Assembly (NCBI GenBank): GCA_903854185.1
Contig: CAINVP010000018.1
Span: 1-34,516, forward strand
Reading direction: 5' to 3'
From: an uncultured Actinomycetes bacterium
GTDB taxonomy: Bacteria; Actinomycetota; Actinomycetes; Nanopelagicales; Nanopelagicaceae
Length of the DNA: 34,516 bases
In this document: piece after piece, positions 19,301 through 27,456 of the stretch
How positions within the stretch are numbered: the stretch's first letter is position 1
How the letters are laid out: each line of letters begins with the position of its first letter
The notes under the pieces: generated by a model
Databases searched by the model: none
Told to the model about the DNA's origin: nothing
Seen by the model: the letters and a program-made list of their open reading frames with translations, nothing else
Translations under genes and position numbers: made by a program

Positions 19301-22300
19301 GCCCCAAGTGAAGTCGGTAGGTGTTGTGCTCCAGATAATTGAGCGGCTCGCATCCTTTGTCACGGTGACGTTCACAGTATTCGAAGTCGCGGTCTCGTAA
19401 TGAGAGTCCTGTGGTGCGACTGCGTAAAGCTGACAGCTACCTGAAGAGGTTACAACTAGTTGATTTGAACCGTTGAAGCTACAACCGGCAGTATTTCCGC
19501 CAGATACGATGTAGTAGTTGAATGTCGCTTCGCTATCACTTGCAACCGGAGCGATGAGAGCTTGCGCCCCGGCATCAGCTGAGAAGGTAGGTGCGGCATT
19601 GGAGGCATACCAAGTAACAGAGCGTGGCGCTGCAGTAACGGTGATATCGATTGAATTGCCTACTCCTTCATAGAAGAGATCTGGGGTCAGATCGACACGA
19701 ACGAGGCAGTTAATAGCGCCGCCAGTAATTGCAGTTGCAAGAACTGTGGATCCAGTGACGATACATCCGCCGCCAACAGCGCTGTAAGAAATGGTTCCAC
19801 CGCCTGCAGTTGGCGTGGCCAAGAGGACTGCGCCACTGCCGTAGACGAGAGTTGATGGTACAGAAGCGTCGAAATTGAGGTTACGCGTCAGGAAGAGCAT
19901 ACGAAGCGGTGCACTCTCAGCTGATGGTGCGCCATTACCAACGAAGTTGTGAGCCAGCACGCTGAATGTGTATGTGTCGTATTGATTGAGACCAGTAACA
20001 AGGCACGGTGAGGATAAACAATCAACAGTGAGGGTCGCGCTATTTGAAACTCTGGTAGCGGTAACCGTGTAGCTATCAATCTGTATGCCACCATCTCGAT
20101 CGGGTGCTCTCCATGTCACATTTGCAGATGTAAGAGATGCCTTCGTTGCACTTACATTTGTCGGCGCTGATGGCACAGCCGCAGGAACCTGAGTTGCTTG
20201 GGCGGTGCTGGACTGTGAGAGTGTTACTGCGGTGCCTGAATCATTAACAGAATCGACCACGGTATAAGCAGTAACTTGAACAAAGTACGAGATGCCATTT
20301 GTGAGTCCATCAGCGATGAACTCGCCACCGTGGAGGTATTGCAGATCGGTGTAATAACCCGCCTGACCATTCCAAAATACGCCATCTGTCGATGTCTGAA
20401 TGTTATAACCCGCAAAAGTTCCACAGGTCGACGGTGTAGCAAGCAGGCAGGTAGGCGCGCTGAAGGTAATGCGAAGTGCGCCATCAGCCGGGAAGAGGCT
20501 TAGCCCTTCAACCCCAGATAATTGAACGTGAGGCTGGAAAGAGGGAGAGGGCGCAGAATATTCGCCAGAACCATTCCCATTAATCGCGGCAATGAGCGCA
20601 ACATAACGGTGTCCAGGGGTAAGTCCGGAGATGCGAAGTGCGAAAGACTTTCCACCTGATGCCGCAACGCAATCAACTCCGACCGTACAGCTCTGAGCCG
20701 TAAGAGTCTCGTTTCCAGTTTGGTCACGAAGTACAACGGAGTAGCTCGTAATCGGAGATCCGCCATCCTCACTTGGCGCGCTAAATCCAAGTGTCACACT
20801 CGTTTCACCCGTAGAGAAGGAGGTGAAGGTTGGGATCGATGGAACGCCAGGAGTGATTGTAAATGTGCGCGAAATGGCTGAGCTGAGATAGGTGCTATTT
20901 GCTGCACCAGTTGCAATGACCGTACAGGCGCCAGCGCTCTTAAAGAAAATTACACCAGATACCCGGTCTACATTACAGAGGGATGAGTTCGCTGCGAGTG
21001 GATCGACTGAGTACGTGATTGCGCTACCAACATCTGAAAAAGCTGGAGAGTTTGGAATTAACCGATGTAAAGTGAACGGACCAGTGAGATTAGTTGGATT
21101 CCAAGTAATTACTTGAGCTACAGCGGTAAAGCTAAAAGCCACCGATGCACTCGAGGCCGCATCAAATAGCGAATCAGCACTGACGCTGACGTAGACATAA
21201 CACGTCCCCACAGCAGATGATGTCAAGACATTTCCAACAAATGCACATCCGAGAGTGGAGGAATTTGAATCAAGGCTATAGAGATATTGCGATGAGCCAG
21301 ACTTTCCAATTCCGGTAAGTGTTACTTGATCTAATACCGGAACTGAATATGAGTCACCGATAACCGAGAGCGATTGTTGTGACAGCGCAACATTTATGTG
21401 GATGATTATTGAAGCCGCATTGAAGACAGGGGTCGCCGCAGCGGTTATCTGAATATCGCAGATTCCAGCGCTGGTGAATTGGACTGTTGGAAGATATCTT
21501 TGAATCGAACAGCTAGAAGTGCTCGTTCCAAGAACTGTATAGGAAATCGTTCCCCCACCCGGAGTTACCGTTGCGGAAGAGATTGTTGTCGCAGAGGTTG
21601 TATAGGAGAGCGGGCCGTTATAAGTGACGACTTGGATATTTCCAGTCGCGATGCCATACAAAGTCGCTGTCTCGTACATTAAACGGCCCGAGGCTGCAGT
21701 GCCCGTGAGTCGCACCCGCAGGAGCGGCGGATTTAGCGGATCCGTTATTTGGGTAGGTAGATAGGTAACGACCAAATTACATGAGCCGTAAGCAGTGATG
21801 CTCGTTGTTCCATCAGCAATACATTTTGAAGTTGTCCCTGCTGCGATTGAGAACTCTGCGCTATCACTCAACGTCGTGATTCCAGTGATGGTTACTGATT
21901 CGCCAATCGAGTTACTGATTGAGATGGTCTTCACGAAGGGTAAGCCGACCGGTGTTGCACCGAGGTTCATCGTCTTGTGTAGGAAGAGTTTGTACTCTCT
22001 TTGAACTCCTAGCGCAGAAGAGACGCGAATTGGTATTACGGTTGTGCCAGAACTAAGCGTTGCCGTGTAGGTATCACCCGAGTGAATGACCGCCCCAAGG
22101 ATTGTGATGGTCTCGAAGGAATTGTTTGCAAACGGTTGAATCTTGTAGGTGGTGTGCGCAGGATTTCCATCAGCTGGAACGGTATAGCTCAGATTTTCTG
22201 ATACAAATCCCACAGTTGTTGTATCACCAGGGGTGATAGGAATCTGATTTCCAACTGAGTCGTAGAGCAATAGGGCTGACAACGAGTTGTCGGTGGAGGC

Positions 22301-25300
22301 GTTGATAGAAAGAGTTATTGTGAAAGAGGAACTGATATAGCCAGCACTTGAGGCCGCCGTCGCAATGAGCGCGCAGCTGCCTGTCCCAGTGGCAAGGATT
22401 CCAATCGTGTTTGCAACTACATCTTTCGAGGTAATTGTGCAGTTTCCCTGGGAGAGCGGAGCGACTGAGTACAAAATATCCCCCGGGCCAGAGGCCGTTG
22501 CTCCCGGGATTGTCTGTGAGTAATTTGATTGCGTGAGGGTAGAAATTCCTGGGGCCCATGAGATCACTCGTGGCGCAGAGTTCACCGTGAAGGTTATTGG
22601 ATCGGAGTTCGATACTGGGAATGCGCTATCACCGGCAAAACTTGCGGCGAGAGAGCAGGTGCCTGGTGCGTAAAACCGAATATAACCAGCCAGCAATGTG
22701 CACTGTGCCGAACCTGAGTTGATCATCTGATACGCAATTTCTGTTACTGATCCAATAGTTACGCTCGGTAGACCGAGGCTAGCTACCGAAGTACCGAAAT
22801 CGCTTCCACTCAATGAAGTTCTAGGGTTCCAGTACACCGGGCGAGCATTCTTTGAAATGAAGATCACCGTATATGGCGCAGTTAGGTCTGATCCACCGCC
22901 GCCCGAGTAAGCATCCAAATAGTCTGGCGCACCAGAAATCTTAGCCCTGATGGCGCACTGACCCGGTTGGGTAAAGGTGAGTGCCAGCGATAACTGGTTG
23001 ATTGAACAATTCGCGGTATTCGTCTCATTGCTCACTTGGAATGAGTAGAGATCACCGGCAGCGCTGGTAGATGCGTGTGGTAGCGGCAGGACTATGCCAC
23101 TCTGCGTTGTGGTGAGTGATGTGACCGGATCCCACTCAAGCGTTCTAGAGATGCGATTTACTGTAATTCCGAGTTGATCACTCTTAGCGCCGGAATAACC
23201 ATCATCTGCTTTGACGGAAGCGGTTGCTGTACATATGCCCGTCACTAGTGAGTAGATGATATTTCCTTGAGTGAAACACTTACCAGATGCGACTTGGAAG
23301 GATTGGAGTCCCAATCCTGAGACCGTAGATGCACCAGCGGGATCTGAAGATGCCGTTAAGATATCAAAATTTCCCATATCAAAATTGTCGGTGAGCGAAT
23401 GGATGTAGATGCTCTGTGCCGTCAAGGATTGGGTGAAAGTCTTATAGATGCTAACTTCACTTTGTCCGACGAGATCAGTTGCAATCGGTTCGGCTGTAAG
23501 ACGGGCATGATAGGTGTCGCACTTACCGGTTAAATTTCTGGCGATAAAAATGTTGTTATAGGTATCGGTATCAATAACTGGTGCATCACCGTTACAATCA
23601 ATCTGAACTCGATAATGATCGAAGTTCCAGCCTAAATGATCTGCGATTCGAGTCCAAGCCAGGACGAGATTGTTGGTTCCGACGTACTCTGCCTGAATCG
23701 AATCGTTTAAGTTAAAGCTATCCCGCGCGCCTGTTGATTCCGGGCCAGAGTTAGTTACCGCGCTCTGATAGGCCAGCGCATCGGAATTCACTAGTTGCTG
23801 TACCTCATGCATTGAATCACTTGTAGCTGATGTTGTGAATCCTCCTGCCGTTACAGATACAGAGAGGTTGTAATGGTCGTGAAACAGACCAGAAACGTTG
23901 CAAATAACGTATCCAAGCGCTACATCACTGTTGCTTATACTGCCGCAGGTGAGGTTTTGCGTTGTTAAAGTGTCGGTATCGTAGATGAAACCGGTCGGCG
24001 TGCTTCCTAAGTAGAGATCTGCTCCTGCGCCATCTGTTAACGGAGGAATCTGCACATAGATAACACTTGTTCCGTCGACTCCAATATACAAATTATCCGT
24101 GGTGATGGCTGAGCTTTGGATAATTTTCGGAGTGAGGTAATCGGAGATCAGAAGGTCACGCGAATAGGCATTTTGCGCTACCGAGTGAGCATAAATGCGG
24201 TAGTTGACGCCTTGTGTCAAATTATTGATTTCGCAATGAGCATGCTGATCTGCGTCGATGGGATTGCAGATAATATTGGATGGATCATATTGGCTATACG
24301 AATTCGAGCCGTCGAACACTCCAAGGCTCATCCCGATGAATGGATCACCTATATTTGTATGTGAAAGATCAAAATCGAGCGCGATAGTGCTGGCAGATGC
24401 TGTTCCATCTGCATTAATTCCGCGGATAGCAATTACCTTCGGCATCGCAGGGCGATATGAGAGATGATAAGAAGTTGTATCTCTCACTATTGAGTAAGGT
24501 GCCTGCGTAGCGGTCGCTGGGAAGTTTGCCTGGATCTGACAAGGGTCTTCAGTAACGGGGCTATCGTGGGAGAAGTTGTAGAGAATGGGTAACGCTCCAT
24601 CAATTTCACAGCTGGTGTTGCCATTTGGAAGAATGGAGTAAAGATCGGCAGCGGCGCTTGAACTTCCAGCTATCGCCGTGTGGACGACGCCATTAATATC
24701 TGGAGTAGTTTTCAGAACAGTTGCGCCTACAGATGATGAATATTCCTGCTGTATATCTAGATTGTCGGCTGCGTTCCGAGCTAGGAAATCGATGGAGTTA
24801 GGTGCACTTGTAAAGCCATTTCGAACTGCACTCGCTGGGATGATGAACCGGTAATAGCAACGCCCAGGAGCCAAGGCAGAGATCCTTCCAAAGGGAAGAA
24901 CGGCCTTTCCGCTTGAATCGAGCACGCGATCTACTCGACATCGAGCCGCAGCGACTGAGAAATCAGAAGAGTCACTCACCTGGAAATATGGAGCTACCGA
25001 GAAGTTCTCAGCGGCGATTCCGGTAGGAAGTAGTGGATTGCCGCTCAACGATTCGCCGACATAGGACCGCTGTGAGAAATTTCCACCTAAGGATTTAGCG
25101 AGGCCTAAATTGGCCGAGGTTAGCGACTTGATCACGTGGAAGATTCGTGAAGTACTTACTGATGGATATGCCACACCGCCAATGGTCTGAGCCGGCAGCG
25201 TTGCGGTGATGGTGCAGTCACCCGTAGAAAGCAGCGTGATTGTCGTTCCGTTCGTAGAGCAGCCGGTTCCATTGTCATTTGCCACGGAGTAGCTCGGCAA

Positions 25301-27316
25301 TGCGGACTCCGCCATGGATGCAACTGCATTTGCTGGGTAACGGTTATCACTCACATGAAGAGTGGTGCTGGTATTCCACGTCAATGTACGAGTATTTGTC
25401 GAGTTCGCGTAGCCCAATAATGGGAGGGTATAGATGTGCAATACATCGCCTCCGAGTGAACGATATGTCACAGTAAGTGAACCTGTAGAAGTGTCTGGCG
25501 TGCTTGACGTTGGAGAAAATCCAACAGTCGCAAGACAGTTCTCGGTTCCCGCTCCCGCGCCAAGCATTGGCGTAAGAGATCCACAACTCTGACTCGCAAG
25601 GGTAAAACCCGCTCCTGCAATTGAGAGCGTTACATTTACAGTTTGGCTCTCAGTATTCTGAAAATTAAAAGTTGCAATCGGTGCGCTCTTATCGCGAGGT
25701 GTTGATCCAAAGGTGTGACCCACACTCGTGATGTACTGATATCTCAGGTCAGTGGAATTGAAGGTTACATCGTAATTTTTCTTTGAGGCTGATAATAGAA
25801 AGTTGGTGACTCCTGATGGCAGCGAGAACCGAGGGTTCTGTATCGAAGTGAGCGAATCTTTCGTCTTCAAGCTTGGACGCACAGGTGAGGTAATAGCCGT
25901 TTGAATTTCAGCCGTACTCACAGTCGGTTGAAACACTATGAGTGAACCCTCATCGGCCAGCGTTGACTCGTATCTAGACCGATCTGGTGAATATGGAAGA
26001 AAATTCTGAACTGGCTGTGTTCCTTCAAAGGTGACGCCAGAATCGTCGATGCGAAGCCCTCGATTGAATAATTCCACGTTATTGGTCACTCGTGGGAGTG
26101 GTCCGGTGCAATTTCTATCGTTGACTGGAAATGTTGCTGGATGAACCGAGCCGGATACCGCCGATAGCCCTTCGTTGTTGTACGCCTGAACTCCAAAGCA
26201 ATAGGAATATCCCTCAAGAAGTGATCGGATTGCCACTGAGGTTGTGGTCTCATCTCCTGATACTAGGTTTGCTGAATAGATTTGAGGAGTTGCGATTGCG
26301 CCTGGCATGTAATTGCCTGATGGGTCATATTGATAAATATAAATTTGATATCCAGCGATAGGCGAAGAGCCTTGATTGAGCGATGTGTAGGAACTCCATT
26401 GCAGTTGGGTTTCGAGCAAGCCGCGAAAAATTTGAATGTTCGCAGGATTTGCCGGTACCACCGGGGCTAACTTTGGATTGACAGTGAAGTTAATCGTGTA
26501 CGCCTCACCATGTAAACCATCTGCTGATGTCACATGAAATACCTTCTGCCAACCAGTTGGACTGCCCGTTAGATTAGTAGGAGCGGAGTATTCAATGTTC
26601 TTAGAAGTATCGAGTGGAGTAGTCGCATCATCAACCGTAATAGTCTGCGAATCATTTACGAGTACTGGGCGAAGTTGCACAATGGGAGAAGAGGCAGAGA
26701 GCGGAACTGATGCTGAGTAACTGTGGATGTACGGGCTAAAAGCCGGCGTCAGAATTTGACTCGATTCAATTCCCAACAGCGATGAACTTGCACTGGAATC
26801 GGCGAGCTGTACCACATTGCTAATAGCTGATTGGGTGACATCTGGAGTTGACGTTCCATTATCGCAATAGCCGTGAACGGTTACCGTTAACTTAATGCGA
26901 GAGTTAAGATCTGCGGAAGTGAGCACATAAGGTGCCGGGATGACACTTCCATCATTCGAAGTTGAGGTTTCCGCACGCAAGGTTTGAAGGAGGGCGCTTC
27001 CGGTGGCGTCATATCTATCAATGCGGTAACTCCGAAAAGCGCCTATGCCATTTACGCCAACTGCCACATTTACATTCGCGGGGGTAGGTAGATAGTTTGA
27101 GTTGAGAATATTAAGGATGAGCGAGGAGCCAACGGTTGCCGGACGAGTTGGGTCGCCCATCGTGAAGGCGAAGACCGGCGTCGGGCAGATCTGGGCAGCA
27201 GCTGAAGCGGGTGAAGCGCTCGTTACGGTAGTTGCAGCGGTCAACAGGCCAAGGATTAGACCGAGAATCGAAATCTTTGCGACTCCGGTTCGATGTTGAG
27301 AAAGGCTTAGCTTCAC
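16076..27316 (-). CDS. Giant (~3,750 aa) secreted mosaic surface protein: Cys-pair Ig-like repeats, cadherin-like beta-sandwich, HYDIN/ASH-like and FN3 domains, Pro-rich linker, basic C-terminal domain
   Basis: Single 11.2-kb frame with signal peptide (ISILGLILGLLTAATTVTSASPASA). GTG start chosen at 27316 because AGGGAG lies 6 nt upstream (ORF track uses 27370). Confidence 0.9.
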   Translation of the reverse strand: MKLSLSQHRTGVAKISILGLILGLLTAATTVTSASPASAAAQICPTPVFAFTMGDPTRPATVGSSLILNILNSNYLPTPANVNVAVGVNGIGAFRSYRIDRYDATGSALLQTLRAETSTSNDGSVIPAPYVLTSADLNSRIKLTVTVHGYCDNGTSTPDVTQSAISNVVQLADSSASSSLLGIESSQILTPAFSPYIHSYSASVPLSASSPIVQLRPVLVNDSQTITVDDATTPLDTSKNIEYSAPTNLTGSPTGWQKVFHVTSADGLHGEAYTINFTVNPKLAPVVPANPANIQIFRGLLETQLQWSSYTSLNQGSSPIAGYQIYIYQYDPSGNYMPGAIATPQIYSANLVSGDETTTSVAIRSLLEGYSYCFGVQAYNNEGLSAVSGSVHPATFPVNDRNCTGPLPRVTNNVELFNRGLRIDDSGVTFEGTQPVQNFLPYSPDRSRYESTLADEGSLIVFQPTVSTAEIQTAITSPVRPSLKTKDSLTSIQNPRFSLPSGVTNFLLSASKKNYDVTFNSTDLRYQYITSVGHTFGSTPRDKSAPIATFNFQNTESQTVNVTLSIAGAGFTLASQSCGSLTPMLGAGAGTENCLATVGFSPTSSTPDTSTGSLTVTYRSLGGDVLHIYTLPLLGYANSTNTRTLTWNTSTTLHVSDNRYPANAVASMAESALPSYSVANDNGTGCSTNGTTITLLSTGDCTITATLPAQTIGGVAYPSVSTSRIFHVIKSLTSANLGLAKSLGGNFSQRSYVGESLSGNPLLPTGIAAENFSVAPYFQVSDSSDFSVAAARCRVDRVLDSSGKAVLPFGRISALAPGRCYYRFIIPASAVRNGFTSAPNSIDFLARNAADNLDIQQEYSSSVGATVLKTTPDINGVVHTAIAGSSSAAADLYSILPNGNTSCEIDGALPILYNFSHDSPVTEDPCQIQANFPATATQAPYSIVRDTTSYHLSYRPAMPKVIAIRGINADGTASASTIALDFDLSHTNIGDPFIGMSLGVFDGSNSYSQYDPSNIICNPIDADQHAHCEINNLTQGVNYRIYAHSVAQNAYSRDLLISDYLTPKIIQSSAITTDNLYIGVDGTSVIYVQIPPLTDGAGADLYLGSTPTGFIYDTDTLTTQNLTCGSISNSDVALGYVICNVSGLFHDHYNLSVSVTAGGFTTSATSDSMHEVQQLVNSDALAYQSAVTNSGPESTGARDSFNLNDSIQAEYVGTNNLVLAWTRIADHLGWNFDHYRVQIDCNGDAPVIDTDTYNNIFIARNLTGKCDTYHARLTAEPIATDLVGQSEVSIYKTFTQSLTAQSIYIHSLTDNFDMGNFDILTASSDPAGASTVSGLGLQSFQVASGKCFTQGNIIYSLVTGICTATASVKADDGYSGAKSDQLGITVNRISRTLEWDPVTSLTTTQSGIVLPLPHASTSAAGDLYSFQVSNETNTANCSINQLSLALTFTQPGQCAIRAKISGAPDYLDAYSGGGGSDLTAPYTVIFISKNARPVYWNPRTSLSGSDFGTSVASLGLPSVTIGSVTEIAYQMINSGSAQCTLLAGYIRFYAPGTCSLAASFAGDSAFPVSNSDPITFTVNSAPRVISWAPGISTLTQSNYSQTIPGATASGPGDILYSVAPLSQGNCTITSKDVVANTIGILATGTGSCALIATAASSAGYISSSFTITLSINASTDNSLSALLLYDSVGNQIPITPGDTTTVGFVSENLSYTVPADGNPAHTTYKIQPFANNSFETITILGAVIHSGDTYTATLSSGTTVIPIRVSSALGVQREYKLFLHKTMNLGATPVGLPFVKTISISNSIGESVTITGITTLSDSAEFSIAAGTTSKCIADGTTSITAYGSCNLVVTYLPTQITDPLNPPLLRVRLTGTAASGRLMYETATLYGIATGNIQVVTYNGPLSYTTSATTISSATVTPGGGTISYTVLGTSTSSCSIQRYLPTVQFTSAGICDIQITAAATPVFNAASIIIHINVALSQQSLSVIGDSYSVPVLDQVTLTGIGKSGSSQYLYSLDSNSSTLGCAFVGNVLTSSAVGTCYVYVSVSADSLFDAASSASVAFSFTAVAQVITWNPTNLTGPFTLHRLIPNSPAFSDVGSAITYSVDPLAANSSLCNVDRVSGVIFFKSAGACTVIATGAANSTYLSSAISRTFTITPGVPSIPTFTSFSTGETSVTLGFSAPSEDGGSPITSYSVVLRDQTGNETLTAQSCTVGVDCVAASGGKSFALRISGLTPGHRYVALIAAINGNGSGEYSAPSPSFQPHVQLSGVEGLSLFPADGALRITFSAPTCLLATPSTCGTFAGYNIQTSTDGVFWNGQAGYYTDLQYLHGGEFIADGLTNGISYFVQVTAYTVVDSVNDSGTAVTLSQSSTAQATQVPAAVPSAPTNVSATKASLTSANVTWRAPDRDGGIQIDSYTVTATRVSNSATLTVDCLSSPCLVTGLNQYDTYTFSVLAHNFVGNGAPSAESAPLRMLFLTRNLNFDASVPSTLVYGSGAVLLATPTAGGGTISYSAVGGGCIVTGSTVLATAITGGAINCLVRVDLTPDLFYEGVGNSIDITVTAAPRSVTWYASNAAPTFSADAGAQALIAPVASDSEATFNYYIVSGGNTAGCSFNGSNQLVVTSSGSCQLYAVAPQDSHYETATSNTVNVTVTKDASRSIIWSTTPTDFTWGAAKYDNSMALAAVSSGTATVRYTVSDSGLAGCSLRIDGGGVAHLRYLNVGTCEILAYVDATPVLASAAATHTFTIIDVAQVMSWSPSTTSFAESDSPYTIPAARSSGMGALVYTVSPESSAVCALSGSNQISMNNVGNCTISASATEVRDSLDSSKILYAASTIPATYSFVVTASTVNTLSNISLGSIPFIEGAFSSTLEDYHADLKAGQSATLTLTLAERHESITALTLIDDHLDTTVLAYTPGMTLPLTTGSNSLSIQVASHSGSVKTYIIVLHLYPAQQITWTPIASVMESRAAVNIGKATALGGVDFHYSVKGSSTATCDISNASSPVATFTGAGDCIVQVTAEISNQYNLATTEQTITVLPSNDATLSSISLSDGFVSSTLSDTEINYISMPNGRATFNLDGFTVNGIGATVQFNNVGLPILSKTGITLDPNDQATQFLLTVTAHDGTRKVYTFRGTRALHINWNLTTAIYERVLGGMTLADFFGSLPQVSSSAATLTTSVIDGDGTVCSYAGGTFTTLFPGTCVLQVTASSVAGLTDADPLIETITIIPSSVTGLSVLTPRGALAGVGASPDIYTYANVDVIPGEGVGLRYSAKSGLEEVTVQINGVNYNCAENCMFEDELTDGVNIVTITTRSDFEVVHDLSSYSPQYSFTITKWKLQEFTTTWLHSVVQGFSTSLFPINGVYIEANRRYSIPSGDARVCTLNNAQLGSIFFGGVGTCHITVNSASSGFYRAAEPVTYEISVTADPTIGLRGSVTSNGVSIDVLPEIDTYNVTPSGPNDTVTVALRNIGYATTPPTYTLNGVTLPLPDNSTFALIPGQLNLLAVQAFNDAGEFIFYEFNFLLPSIPVDPVPSPTPSPIPDFLKAPHDSPAETSTAVVAEPAAPVVTPIVIAPEPKPIDKVAQPQVVAHFSSAAMWVKQRVSLIINPEQSSVALVIASATPGICALTTAGLIYASHAGRCVISVVNPTDATHVASTTTFTIKVIAPSLKVKSLLKPLRGKQIAITAGPIYKKKTIRIFSLPVGAKRSILLGTIKLNGQGVGLLVTPTLKSSKISLVYSHRTIASIKVK
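16570..16765 (-). other. Pro/Ala/Val-rich linker in giant protein
   Basis: IPVDPVPSPTPSPIPDFLKAPHDSPAETSTAVVAEPAAPVVTPIVIAPEPKPIDK. Confidence 0.8.
19895..20855 (-). other. Three consecutive fibronectin type III-like domains in giant protein
   Basis: PSIPTFTSFSTGETSVTLGFSAPSEDGGSPITSYSV...; LSLFPADGALRITFSAP...; PSAPTNVSATKASLTSANVTWRAPDRDGGIQIDSYTV... Approximate boundaries. Confidence 0.75.
21640..21974 (-). other. HYDIN/ASH ('choice-of-anchor D')-like domain in giant protein
   Basis: LGATPVGLPFVKTISISNSIGESVTITGITTLSDSAEFSIAAG...CNLVVTYLPTQ. A second likely copy lies at ~25395-25735 (FGSTPRDKSAPIATFNFQNTESQTVNVTLSIAGAGFTL...CLATVGFSPTSS). Confidence 0.6.
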
Positions 27317-27456
27317 AGATTGCTCCCTGCGTAATGGGGTTGATATACCTGGATATGTCCATCTAGGCACATTGTCTAAGGGTAACCCAGGCAGGGGCTA
27401 ACCCCCCAAGGGAACGCGTATCTTCTGCGTGCCGGCTGGTGTGAAATACGTGGTTT

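Noticed and set aside
16076-27316. LPxTG/sortase anchor, SLH or C-terminal TM in the giant protein
   Set aside because: None seen; the chain ends in HRTIASIKVK without a hydrophobic segment.
27380-27412. C/G-rich stretch (gggtaacccaggcaggggctaaccccccaaggg) between companion and giant genes as a riboswitch
   Set aside because: Only 4-5 bp hairpins could be drawn and no known riboswitch core was recognised; too weak to report as a feature.
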